Source of the DNA: Gemmatimonadota bacterium
GTDB taxonomy: Bacteria > Gemmatimonadota > Gemmatimonadetes > Gemmatimonadales > Gemmatimonadaceae
NCBI GenBank assembly: GCA_016704465.1
Contig: JADJAD010000015.1
Span: 62,001-126,000, forward strand
Length of the DNA stretch: 64,000 bases
Direction of reading: 5' to 3'
Part shown: positions 55,248-63,997 of the stretch, piece by piece
Numbering within the stretch: position 1 is the stretch's first letter
How the letters are laid out: every line of letters starts with the position of its first letter
Position numbers and translations under genes: made by a program
The notes under the pieces: generated by a model
Seen by the model: only the letters and a program-made list of their open reading frames with translations
The model's database searches: none
Told to the model about the DNA's origin: nothing

Positions 55248-56101
55248 GTTCGCTCCTCACTCGTTTCCGGATTCAGTACATCTCGGAGCCGCCCCATGCG
55301 ATCCCGGTCGCGCTCTGCCAGCACTGCAAGCGTCGGCCATGTACGCGTCTCCTGCTCGGTCGAGTGCTGACGATTCGCGTCATCGGTTGACAGGAGCGAC
55401 TCGTACTCGAGCAGGGTCAGGTCGACGGAGGCGCGTGCGGCCGGCGAGAGGTCGCGCAGATGTCGCACACATTCGTCGACGGCGGCGGGCACGCCGCAGA
55501 CGAGGACATCGGCCAGCGCGCGCAGTGTGTCCCACGCGTCTTCGCTCGCTACCGCCTGCTCCACCATGATGCGCACAGGGCCCTCGCCGCAGAGCCCCGC
55601 CAACCGCCGCAGCATGGCTGGCTCGATGAGGGTGTCCGCCAACTGATGTGAGGACCGGTCGTGGCACACCAGGCCGAGCTGAAGCGCGTGGGCACCGCGA
55701 ACGCCCACGATCGAGGCGCCTCGCACCGTCGTGACCCGGATGGTGTCTCCGGGTTGAAGCCATGCATACGTGGTTCCGGGGAACTCCGGAATCACTCCCA
55801 CGAGGCCATGCCCGAGGACGGAGACGGAGAGCGGCAACCCGTCCCGGTCGGAGAGCGAGAGCAGGCCATGCTCCACCGGGTAACTTGTGGCCTGCACACC
55901 CACGGAGTGCAGCACCGGAGAGCGCACTTCGAGCGCGGCCGTGGCGGGTCCGCCAGCAAGGAGGAGTGCCGCCATCATCGCCTCGCTCGGTCGATGCTGT
56001 CCGTACGAGCGGTCGGATCCTGACAACGGGATCTCCTCCGACGCCAGCAAATCGTCATCGACCACGCCGGCACTCGCAAATTGGCCATTCCGCTCATTCA
56101 T
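55244..56101 (-). CDS. Possible Crp-like sensor protein
   Basis: 285 residues. The middle section (VLHSVGVQATSYPVEHGLLS, LPLSVSVLGHGLVGVIPEFP, TTYAWLQPGDTIRVTTVRGA) follows the strand order of the diverged cyclic-nucleotide-binding domain in Crp-type regulators (a FPxxGxVSL strand, then VALVGxEGxVGVPxFLG). There is no canonical phosphate-binding cassette. The C-terminal third is helical and contains VEQAVASEDAWDTLRALADV, shared in outline with the product two genes downstream; a DNA-binding HTH is not evident. It overlaps DUF3800 by 8 nt and the sigma-like gene by 4 nt. The fold call is tentative. Confidence 0.6.
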   Translation of the reverse strand: MNERNGQFASAGVVDDDLLASEEIPLSGSDRSYGQHRPSEAMMAALLLAGGPATAALEVRSPVLHSVGVQATSYPVEHGLLSLSDRDGLPLSVSVLGHGLVGVIPEFPGTTYAWLQPGDTIRVTTVRGASIVGVRGAHALQLGLVCHDRSSHQLADTLIEPAMLRRLAGLCGEGPVRIMVEQAVASEDAWDTLRALADVLVCGVPAAVDECVRHLRDLSPAARASVDLTLLEYESLLSTDDANRQHSTEQETRTWPTLAVLAERDRDRMGRLRDVLNPETSEERT

Positions 56102-57263
56102 TGGACGGATCCTGGAGCCTTACCGGCGTGAGCGAGAGTGCCGACGCCCCGGCACCGGGCATCGCGGCCTGGCGGCGCTTCACGTCGGCGACGACGCCCT
56201 CGGCCTGTTCGCGCGCCCAGCGGCGGCAGGACACTACCGGCGGCCAGACCGACGGCCGGCCGCAGATCGCATCCCGCACATGGTCGAGCGGCAAGCCGTC
56301 AGAGGCAAGTTGCGGGAATCGACTCGTGCGAGCCATCAGTCGGGCGCCCGCGAGCGCCTCGGCCTTCGACACGACGTCCGTCAGCGCGTGGTGCGGACTT
56401 GCGAGCGTTCCACAAGCGCGGCAGGCGACGAAATCGGCCATCACCTCCCACACGGACGCATTCGTCCAGAACGGCTGCGGCGGGCGCGCGGTGAGCCGAA
56501 TCCTGTCGCCATACCGCGCGACCGGTGCCATGTACCGTGCGACGTCCTGCGCTGTCAGCTGGCGGTAGCCGTGGTTCCATGCCGTTGCCACTCCGCGGCG
56601 ACTGACCGTCACCTCGAGTACATGCGCTCCGGGGATCCGGGCCAGGTAGTCGACGGTGCGCTGCACGAGTGCCTCGAGCATGCGTGCGAAGCGAGCGCTG
56701 TCGAGTTCCTGGCGCGTGAGGGTGCTCGCCTCGTGCGCGGGAGGCTGCACGGCCTCGCCAGCCATCAGGATCCGCAGCGACGGAACGTCACGCTGGACGG
56801 CGTCGAGATGCGTTCTCACGGAACGGACGAGCCGCCATGCGTCACGCTGCAGCTCGTCGAGCAGCGCGGGCGCGTGCCGAGCCAGCGACTCGTCGAGATC
56901 GAGCACCACGGACAGCCGTGGCTGTCGATGTTCGGCGAGGCCGCTAAGCGCGTGCGCGAGCGCAGCCGGGGCGTGCTGCTCCCAGAGTGCGCGAATCCGA
57001 ACGAGGCGCGTGTCCGTGGTTGCGGCCTCGGGATCGAGTGCGCACGCCGCGATCGTGGAGAGCGGAAGCCAGGAGGGACGGAGCAGGTGAGCCGTGTGCA
57101 TGGGCCAGGGAAGGTGCGGCGCGATGGCGCGCCATTGCTGGCGCACGGTCTGCTCGGTGGGAGCATGGGATGGGAGCACGAGGACGCCGGTCACGCACAC
57201 CGTGGTGCTCCGACTTCCCAGGTCCCCCGATTCGTCCACGAACAGCTCCCACTGCTGCGTCAT
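56094..57263 (-). CDS. DUF3800-like putative nuclease
   Basis: 389 residues from ATG 57263 (GTGAGGGG just upstream); the frame open to 57560 is not used because the domain starts here. MTQQWELFVDESGDLGSRST at the very N terminus is the DUF3800 signature (F/YVDESGD), which supplies acidic residues of an RNase H-like fold. LRPSWLPLSTIAACALD, LSVVLDLDESLARHAPALLD and SVWEVMADFVACRACGTLA follow. DUF3800 proteins are predicted metal-dependent nucleases often found near defence genes. First gene of the overlapping minus-strand series and divergent from a Ser/Thr kinase (166 bp between starts). Confidence 0.72.
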   Translation of the reverse strand: MTQQWELFVDESGDLGSRSTTVCVTGVLVLPSHAPTEQTVRQQWRAIAPHLPWPMHTAHLLRPSWLPLSTIAACALDPEAATTDTRLVRIRALWEQHAPAALAHALSGLAEHRQPRLSVVLDLDESLARHAPALLDELQRDAWRLVRSVRTHLDAVQRDVPSLRILMAGEAVQPPAHEASTLTRQELDSARFARMLEALVQRTVDYLARIPGAHVLEVTVSRRGVATAWNHGYRQLTAQDVARYMAPVARYGDRIRLTARPPQPFWTNASVWEVMADFVACRACGTLASPHHALTDVVSKAEALAGARLMARTSRFPQLASDGLPLDHVRDAICGRPSVWPPVVSCRRWAREQAEGVVADVKRRQAAMPGAGASALSLTPVRLQDPSNE

Positions 57264-57429
57264 CCCCTCACGACTCCTGGTCAGAGGAGCAGAATTTCCT
57301 CCTCCGCCCTGCGATTCGCCAGAGGGGGAGTGTTTGGGAACAAGACGGGGATGGGGGTCAATTCTGACGTGCTGGTCTCGCCGAACGGTCCCCTTGCTGG
57401 CGTCGGCCGGCCAGAACAGAATTCGCTTC

Positions 57430-58334
57430 GTGACGACCTCCATCCGTCCTGGCCATCTCTTCCTCAATCGCTTCCTGATCGCGGAGGTCATCCCTGGTGG
57501 CGGCATGGCCGACGTCTTCCGGGCGAACGACCAGCGCGTGCGACGGCAGGTGGTCATCAAGAGCCAGCGTGCGGGCGAGGAAGGCGTCGCCTTCCAGGCC
57601 CGATTCCAGCGCGAGGTCGAAGTGCTCGGGGGGGTACAGCACCCCTTCGTGCTCCCCCTCCTCGATGCCGGAACGCTGGAGGACAGGCGCGTCTGGTTCG
57701 CGGTACCGTTCGTGCGGGATCGCTGCTTACGGTACCAGATCGAGGAGTGCCGGCGAGCGTTCGATCGAGCGCAGGCCGTTCAGCTGGGACTCGACATCTG
57801 CGAGGCGCTCCAGGCCGTGCACGACAAGCAGTGGGTACACGCAGACGTGAAGCCCGCCAATGTGCTGGTGTCGGGGCGCCACTTTGTGCTCGCCGATTTC
57901 GGCATCGCGTCGCGACTCGACTCGACGGTGCTTCCGCACGCCGAGGCCCGGACCGCCCGCCTTGCCTGCTATCCGAACCGGACGAGTCTCACCCCGCGAC
58001 CTCGCTCAGGGGAACGGCGGAGTTCCTTTCGCCCTCTCGATACGAGGGGGCTCCGGCTACGCCGGCCGATGACTGTTTCGCGTTGGCGGTGGTGCTCTAC
58101 CAGGTGTTGGCAGGTGCGGATCCGTTCGACGGGGTAGCGGGCCCGTTTCGATACGGACGCATGCTGGCGAAGCCTCCGACTAACCCGCGCCTCGCGCATC
58201 CGGCGGTCCCGGAACCCCTTGCCGGATTTCTGCTGCGCGCACTCGATTGCACGCGAGAGGAGCGCTTTCGCACGGCGGAGGAGATGCGGCAGTCGCTGCT
58301 GGCTGCCTCGGGGGGTAGCTGGCCGGAAGGTTGA
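57430..58334 (+). pseudogene. Soluble Ser/Thr protein kinase, one frameshift
   Basis: From GTG 57430 (VTTSIRPGHLFLNRFLIAEV) the kinase motifs are IPGGGMADVFRA, VVIKSQ, the catalytic loop VHADVKPANVLV (HAD instead of HRD) and VLADFGIASRLD. Near 57960 the frame breaks; the other frame continues SEPDESHPATSLRGTAEFLS, then PSRYEGAPATPADDCFALAV and VLYQVLAGADPFDG to the stop at 58334. The joined protein is about 300 residues: a bare kinase domain with no transmembrane segment or sensor. HAD kinases lack the regulatory Arg, so activation-loop phosphorylation may not control it. It is divergent from the DUF3800 gene and likely belongs functionally to that operon. Confidence 0.68.
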
Positions 58335-58858
58335 GGGGGACCATGGGCATGGCCGCGTTGTGCGTCCGTCGCTCCCCGTCGTCCGTGCCAGCCGCGCGAA
58401 GCAGGATGCCCGACGGGGCGACACCTCCTTCCCGAAGGCGCAACCGCCGATGGTCGTGGGAATCGCGCTCGAAGTGCACGAGCTGGTGATCCCACTTCGC
58501 AGCCTCGAAGAACGCGACCGTCCCCGAGACTGCCTGTGAGATGTTGTTGGCGCGCAGGGACTGCGTGGTCGCCGCGCCAGCACGGCGACGACGTAACCGC
58601 ACATCGGCGAGAGGCCTCCCGGCAGCCATCCCCCGGCCATCCCCGCTCGTTGTGCAGCGGCGTCCAGCGCCGCAACACTCGCGTAGGCCTACCGCGCGGC
58701 CCCCGTCAGCTTCGCGCCGATCAGACGTCGGTTGAGCCAGGAGTGCCGGGGAAGCACGGGATCGCAGAGGAAGATCGTGCCGCGCTCCGTTCATCCTCCC
58801 GATCTCGATCGGTAGACCCTCGACCTCCCGCCCATCCGACGCCACTCCTCCCCTCTCC
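58335..58858 (-). pseudogene. Decayed coding remnant, family unknown
   Basis: Protein-like pieces in two minus-strand frames: TERGTIFLCDPVLPRHSWLN followed by RRLIGAKLTGAAR and a stop, AYASVAALDAAAQRAGMAGG and GLSPMCGYVVAVLARR. Then, in another frame, ANNISQAVSGTVAFFEAAKW, DHQLVHFERDSHDHRRLRLR and AMPMVPLNLPAS. Read together they suggest a broken gene of about 170 residues that ends close to the kinase stop. I cannot name it. Confidence 0.35.
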
Positions 58859-59320
58859 ATGTCAGCCCAGCGCTTGCTTCGGATCGCCTCCGCTTCCGCG
58901 ATCGCCGGGGCGAGTTGGCTCCTCCTCGCCTACCTCGTCGCGGATGCCTTTCGCACCGACCAAGCCGTCCTCCTAGTGACGTGCACCCTCGGTGCGATGG
59001 CCGCAGTCACATGGCTGCTGGGCATCCTCTTCGAGCGCGACGCGGGCTCCTCAGATCGTGCCGGCGGCAACCGGTCCCTGCGCGCGCAGGCGGCGGTGAC
59101 GCGCGCACTGCGGGCCATGCGCGGCAACGCCGCACGCGCCGACCTCTTCGCACTGATCGCATAACGCCACAATCCCGTCGCCATCGAGCAGCTGGATCGC
59201 GCACTGCGCGAGCTGTAGCGTGCCGGCGTGATCGCCAGCGACTTCGATGAGGCGTGCGGGGAGCGCGTGTTTCGGCTGCTGACGGCGCTGCGTGGTCCCT
59301 CTGAACGCCAGAAGGATTGA
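58859..59320 (+). pseudogene. Small membrane protein with two in-frame nonsense codons
   Basis: ATG 58859 opens a 101-residue frame with two hydrophobic helices (ASWLLLAYLVADAF and VTWLLGILF), then RADLFALIA and TAA at 59162. The same frame continues, without shift, RHNPVAIEQLDRALREL, TAG, then RAGVIASDFDEACGERVFRL to TGA at 59320. Replacing TAA with GAA and TAG with GAG (single G-to-T changes) would give one coherent 153-residue protein whose C-terminal half looks like a small helical domain. Two independent nonsense changes point to genuine pseudogenisation. Alternatively the 101-residue form alone is functional. Confidence 0.55.
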
Positions 59321-59336
59321 TCGCCCCCCATCTCCC

Positions 59337-60041
59337 CTACCCGGGCCGCACCACCCCACGTCGAATCACCCGCTCCACCCACGACGCGGTCTCACCGGCC
59401 GCGGCAACGGAGTGATCCATCGCGGGCGAGGCCACGACGCGCGCCACCCTCTGCAGTTCGTCGGTCGACAGCGCGTCGCACAACGGCGAGAGCGCCACCA
59501 CGACCGATTCGGACACGATGCCCTCGAGCGCCCCCCACTCGCTACCGGCCGACGAGAACAGCGGCATCCGGATCAGGGAGAGGAGCGGACGCGCCACCTT
59601 GCGCAGCAAGAGGATCTCGTCCTCGGTGCAGGCGCCTGGCACCTGCGCCGCATCCGGATCGTCCATCCGGGCCAGCGACTGCTGGAGCCGCGCAAAGGTC
59701 GGCGACGCACGAAAGTCGGCCAGGAGATGACGATCGTTTCGGTCGAGGTGCCGTTCGTGAATCACGCGCAGCGTGTCACGACACTCTACCTGCGAAAAGC
59801 GAGACTCGCCACCGGCACTCACGTTCACCATCATGTGCAGGTACGAGCACGCCCGATCGACACCCATGCCGAAGAGCGCGATCCCCTCCACGGACGGCTC
59901 GGGACGGGGCAACCATCCCTGCTCCTCCCGGCTACCGTCTCGCGAGGTAGAGCCACCACAATCGAGCATCGCCGAGAGTGCCAACACACTAAGGACCATG
60001 GTGGCGCCCTGGCGCCTCGAACGGAGCGAGCGGATCAACAT
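59337..60041 (-). CDS. Small lipoprotein-like envelope protein, paralogue of 46875-47536
   Basis: 234 residues; ATG 60041 is used, ATG 59999 is an alternative. The leader MVLSVLALSAMLDC ends in a Cys but is not an ideal lipobox. The mature region (LFGMGVDRACSYLHMMVN, CRDTLRVIHERHLDRNDRHL, VPGACTEDEILLLRKVAR, ALCDALSTDELQRVARVVA-like end) parallels the frameshifted protein at 46.9 kb throughout. Four Cys are shared, suggesting disulphides. Function unknown. Its position mirrors the paralogue on the other side of the accessory operon, in opposite orientation. Confidence 0.7.
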   Translation of the reverse strand: MLIRSLRSRRQGATMVLSVLALSAMLDCGGSTSRDGSREEQGWLPRPEPSVEGIALFGMGVDRACSYLHMMVNVSAGGESRFSQVECRDTLRVIHERHLDRNDRHLLADFRASPTFARLQQSLARMDDPDAAQVPGACTEDEILLLRKVARPLLSLIRMPLFSSAGSEWGALEGIVSESVVVALSPLCDALSTDELQRVARVVASPAMDHSVAAAGETASWVERVIRRGVVRPG

Positions 60042-60169
60042 GTCGTCTTCGTCTTGAGGTGAAGGCGCCCGCGACTAAGACTCGGGCACCTGACATGGAG
60101 ACGCGCGTGGGCTCGCACTCTGACGGGGGTGGCGTTCGAACGGTGGTGTCGTGCCTGCACGACCCTCGC

Positions 60170-61258
60170 TCAGGCGTGCACGGCTTGCTCCGAGGCTGAC
60201 GTCCGGGACGTGCGGTGCTGTGAGCTCACGTCCCCCTCACGCACGCCACGACCGCCCAATCCGGTCAGCTCGAAACGCCGGCGATTCGCCGACTCGGCGT
60301 TAGGCAGGCGAGCGCTGGCCGGTCGCGCACCTGGCCACTCCAGCCGTCGATACAGCGGCAGCAGCTGCGCGTCGCACCACGATACGCCGTCCACGCCAGC
60401 GTTCGTCAAGGCGGTATGGAGTGCGCCTCCGGCAGCGTCTCTGAGCCACATCCCCGTGAGGCGGCTGAATGAAGGTTCAAGTCCGCACTGTGCATAGTCC
60501 GGCGCGCGTGCCACGCCCGACTGCCGTACCACCGCCAGCACACCAAGCACCTCGCGCGCCCGCGCGGCCACGCCAACGAGCGCCTCGTCGAAGCAGTGCG
60601 CCGCGTGTGCCGCCGCCGCCGGGTGCATCCGGGCATTCAGCGCAAACTCGTTGACGCACCCAAGACCTAGCTCACGCTTCTGGCGATCGGGGTGCTGCGT
60701 CAACCAGAGCAGTCGTTCGTACAGCGTCGCATCGTCGGTCGTCACCACCGCACCTTCGCCCGCCGACAACGCCTTGCCGGGGGAGAACGAGGTGATGACG
60801 ACGTGCGCCATGCTTCCCGCCGGCCGGCCATCGATGCGCGCGCCAAGGCTTTGCGCGGCGTCGTGCACGTACCAGAGGCCGAGCTCGTCGGCCAGGGCGC
60901 GCAGGGCGGCATCGTTGGCTGGGACACCGTGCAGGTCCACCGCGAGAATGGCGCGCGTTCGCCGGCCAACGGCCCGCGGCAGCGTGCGCTCCGACAGCGC
61001 CAGGGTCTCCGGATCCACGTCGCCGAAGCCGATACGCGCCCCTGCCGCGAGGAAGCCCGCGACAGTTCCACCCCACGTGAGCGGGGTCGTGATCACCTCG
61101 CGGTCGCGCAATCCCAGCGCCAGCGCAATCGCGTACAGCCCCATGGTCGCGTTGCACACCGCCAGTGCGTGAACCTTTCCGTAGTGGGCGGCGCATCGCG
61201 CTTCCAACTCATGCACCACCCCGGTGCCCGCGAGCTGCTCATCCCACGCGCCGCTCAC
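60170..61258 (-). CDS. DegT/DnrJ/EryC1/StrS-type PLP aminotransferase
   Basis: 362 residues from GTG 61258, overlapping the AAA+ gene's stop by 4 nt (GTGA). Family segments: HALAVCNATMGLYAIALALG (PLP phosphate-binding), REVITTPLTWGGTVAGFLAA, AILAVDLHGVPANDAALRAL, WYVHDAAQSLGARIDGRPAG (PLP-binding Asp) and VVITSFSPGKALSAGEGAVV with the Schiff-base Lys. The typical DegT product is an amino sugar or amino polyol. Its coupling to an AAA+ ATPase and a DUF2997-like protein, with no sugar-biosynthesis genes in view, is unusual. The C-terminal tail is Arg/Ser-rich and ends about 110 bp from the lipoprotein gene. Confidence 0.88.
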   Translation of the reverse strand: MSGAWDEQLAGTGVVHELEARCAAHYGKVHALAVCNATMGLYAIALALGLRDREVITTPLTWGGTVAGFLAAGARIGFGDVDPETLALSERTLPRAVGRRTRAILAVDLHGVPANDAALRALADELGLWYVHDAAQSLGARIDGRPAGSMAHVVITSFSPGKALSAGEGAVVTTDDATLYERLLWLTQHPDRQKRELGLGCVNEFALNARMHPAAAAHAAHCFDEALVGVAARAREVLGVLAVVRQSGVARAPDYAQCGLEPSFSRLTGMWLRDAAGGALHTALTNAGVDGVSWCDAQLLPLYRRLEWPGARPASARLPNAESANRRRFELTGLGGRGVREGDVSSQHRTSRTSASEQAVHA

Positions 61259-63075
61259 AGGTTCACCCTGGGCTCGAGTGCGGTCAGCCTGGTATTGAGC
61301 TGCGCCATGTCCAGCGCACCCGTCGCGGGGTTCACCACTCCCGCCAGGTGCGAAGGAAACGGATAGGTCGACTCGCAATCATACCATGGAAAGAAACGCC
61401 TTGGACGAACTCGCCTTGACGGCCCACAGATCCGCGTACTCCGCAGAGTGGCGGTCGCTCGCCACCGCCACGTCGCGCGCCGCCCGCTCGACCACCTTGG
61501 CGGTGAGCGTCCCATGTTCCAGCATGGTGAGCCCGAGCGCGGAGCGCATCTCGCGCGGCGTGGCGCCCTTGTCATGGAATGCCTGCGCCGCAGCGTGCAG
61601 CTCGACGGCCGTGAGCCCGTGGCCCGGCGCCAGCCGTCCGCAATCGACAGCAGTATCGCCGGGTAGTCCTGCGCGAGGGGTGACAACACCGGGATGACGG
61701 TGAAGCGGCTGCACATGGCGGCCCCCATGCGCCAGGGGCAGTTGGTGGCGGCGATGAGCAGGGAGCGGCCGCGCCGCGCTCATCCGAAAGCGCCGACAGG
61801 AGCGCCGCCATCACCGCGCGCGATGCGCCGGAGTCCCCGTCGAAGTCCGAGCGCTGGAGCGGCATGGCTTCGGTGATCTCGTCGATCCACGCCACGTTAG
61901 GCGTCCACTCGCGTAGCCCGGTGGTGAGCACCCGGGCCTTTCGCTCGGTCTCTCCTACGATCCCTCCCTTGGGGCTGTGAACCTCATACGCAGACGCCCG
62001 CGCGCCTCGGCGACGCGGAGGGCGCAGTCGGTCTTTCCCGAAGATGGTGGGCCCGCCAGCAGCACATTGGCGGGGATGCGAACGTCGCCCTGAAGAAGCC
62101 CCTCGGCAAAGCGATCGAGGATGCGCATCACGGCCGCGATGTTGCGCCCCACGAGCTTGACCCCGAGAATGCGCCGCACATCGAGGAGCGACATCGTCCC
62201 CTCGCTCATGCTGATCACGTCCCGACTTTTCCGCTCGATCAAGGAACCCGCCGAGATCGGTTCCTCTGCTGCCTGCGACGCACGCAGCAGGAGCTCGAGT
62301 CCCCGATTGGGGGTGTTGGCGGTGAGCCGAGCCACTTCGGCGTCCCCCAGCCCGCGCTCGAATCGCCCACCGGGAAGGGTCCGGCGGGCGGTCTCCAGGA
62401 AGACCAGCTTCTCACGCTCCCCCGGGGGGCCCAGGCGCAGGTGGTGGAGCACCTCGTGCACCAGACCGTCCACGCGCCCTTCACGCCCGTGCACGATCAC
62501 GAGATTCCCCGACTGTCGCAGGGCGTTGCTGTGGCCGAGCAGGTGCAGCACCTCGATGGCGGCCATTTCGTGATCGGTCCGACTGGTGTGTTCCTGCGAG
62601 GGAACGAGATGCTCCGCAAATTCCAACACGACGCAGAAGCGCAGGGGACCGCCGCCCCGCCAGCGCAGCGGCGCGGTGGGCGCTCGCATCAGCCCTGACA
62701 GGCCGCGCATGACCTGCGTCATCTCGCGGGGATCGGCCGTGAGATCGACGAGGCCGTGGGCGCGCAGCGTCGTCTCGATGAGCTGCTGGTCGCGCAGATC
62801 GCTCACGGTGCCGCGATCCCAAGTGAAGCCCCCCGCCACGGAATAGCCGAGCGTCACCATGCCATGCTCGTCACGCACGCGCCGGCGCAGGTGCTCTCGG
62901 ATCGTGAGCAGGCGGTCATCCACCGCAACCACATCATCGAGGTGGCGTCCGGTCACGAGTTGCGCGCGTGCCCTCGCGCGAGGGCGAGCAGGACGTGGTC
63001 GGCCGGGAGCAGGAGGTCGTTGGAGGGCACGGACCAAGGGGTGGTCGTGGAGGCGACGTGCATGACGTCGGTCAT
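61255..63075 (-). pseudogene. AAA+ ATPase (Ycf46-like), about five frameshifts
   Basis: The start is ATG 63075 (MTDVMHVASTTTPWSVPSND). Pieces in three frames then follow in order: AQLVTGRHLDDVVAVDDRLL and a domain of about 300 residues (LVIVHGREGRVDGLVHEVLH, AEVARLTANTPNRGLELLLR, SLIERKSRDVISMSEGTMSL). Next comes Walker A LLAGPPSSGKTDCALRVAEA, then KGGIVGETERKARVLTTGLR, Walker B NVAWIDEITEAMPLQRSDFD, sensor-1 LLIAATNCPWRMGAAM and SRFTVIPVLSPLAQDYPAIL. A C-terminal lid ends LTALEPRVNL at 61255. Shifts are needed near 62970, 61970, 61780, 61640 and 61385. The N-terminal non-ATPase half followed by one AAA module recalls Ycf46-type ATPases. All motifs survive, so errors in the sequence are as likely as decay. 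Confidence 0.68.
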
Positions 63076-63599
63076 TGTGAGCCTCGGTTGCGGTTGCGAG
63101 AGCTGGCGGTGCGTGTGCGCGAAGCCGGCGCCTGTGGGCGCGGGGAGGCCTTGGCAGGGATGAGTCGACGCGTGAAGCGCTGCAACAGCTCGCGAGACGC
63201 GGCCAGGTCGCACGCTCCGCCAGTGTGCTTTCGTCTTGGCGGAAGCGATCGGACGCCCCCAGCTTCCACCGCGCGGTCGAAGGCATCGAGGATGGCCGTG
63301 CAGGAGCCGTCGTGAACGCCCACGACCTCGGTGACCATCGCCGCTTCGCCGTCAGGGGAGATGGTGACTTCGGTGACGAGCGCCTGCTGGCTGTCGTTGT
63401 GAGCAACGATGCGCAGCGTCGTGGCGCTCACCTGCAGCGTCTCGATCGCACTGAAGCCGGCGGTGGCCGATGCGGTCGCGCAGATGGCGGCGATGGTAGG
63501 CAGGGCTGCCGCGCTCGCCTGCATCGTCGCCAGCGGTTGCGCGGGGCGAGTCGGCAGGACGATGGCAGCAATACGTGGCCGGGATGTCGTGGCGCTCAT
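63072..63599 (-). CDS. DUF2997-like protein
   Basis: 175 residues from ATG 63599; its stop overlaps the AAA+ start by 4 nt (ATGA). The central segment VTEVTISPDGEAAMVTEVVG followed by VHDGSCTAILDAFDRAVEAG matches the short DUF2997 pattern (I-x-x-D-G-x-V-x-V-x-G-x-x-G-x-x-C, then a helix). The N-terminal 60 residues are Ala-rich and the C terminus is Arg/Pro-rich. DUF2997 proteins are commonly encoded beside DUF1257 and AAA ATPases, as in cyanobacterial ycf35/ycf46 neighbourhoods, which fits this locus. Function unknown. Confidence 0.62.
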   Translation of the reverse strand: MSATTSRPRIAAIVLPTRPAQPLATMQASAAALPTIAAICATASATAGFSAIETLQVSATTLRIVAHNDSQQALVTEVTISPDGEAAMVTEVVGVHDGSCTAILDAFDRAVEAGGVRSLPPRRKHTGGACDLAASRELLQRFTRRLIPAKASPRPQAPASRTRTASSRNRNRGSQ

Positions 63600-63610
63600 G
63601 GTCGCTCCGT

Positions 63611-63997
63611 TCAGGATGTGATTTCGCCGTCGGTCATCTGCTGCTGGTGCTGCACGAGCTGTCGCAGGTACTCCTCCACGCCATGGTTCTCCTCGGGCTG
63701 GGGGGCGTGCGGCGCGTTGGGGGCGGTTGCCGTAGGGGGCGGCGGCGGCGTCCGGTTGGGAGTTGCGGCTGCTGGCGGCGCATCTGGCGGGTCCATCCGC
63801 GCCCCGCCCTGCGCGGCGCCCTCGGGCGTCACCACGTCCTGTCCGACGGCGGCGTTGATGCGGCGACCGTCGGCAGTCGAGAACTGGAGGTGACGGGGGA
63901 CGTGAGGGTGGATCTGGTCGAGCGCCGAGACGACGAGCCCCCAACGCCGAAGCGCGTCGTTCCGCACCGTCTGTCTGCGGCGCTCCCGGCGGCGCAT
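63611..63997 (-). CDS. Small Pro-rich protein at window edge
   Basis: 128 residues. Basic N terminus (MRRRERRRQTVRNDALRRWG), a short domain (VVSALDQIHPHVPRHLQFST), a Pro/Ala linker (PPAAATPNRTPPPPPTATAP) and an acidic-Gln C-terminal helix (HGVEEYLRQLVQHQQQMTDG). Its stop is 11 bp before the DUF2997-like start, so it is in the same operon. ATG 63997 lies 3 bp from the edge, so an upstream start cannot be excluded. Family not recognised. Confidence 0.55.
   Translation of the reverse strand: MRRRERRRQTVRNDALRRWGLVVSALDQIHPHVPRHLQFSTADGRRINAAVGQDVVTPEGAAQGGARMDPPDAPPAAATPNRTPPPPPTATAPNAPHAPQPEENHGVEEYLRQLVQHQQQMTDGEITS

Noticed and set aside
55887..57400. Upstream extension of the frame encoding the kinase C terminus
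   Set aside because: This part is antisense to the DUF3800-like gene and has no domain; only the part after about 57960 belongs to the kinase.
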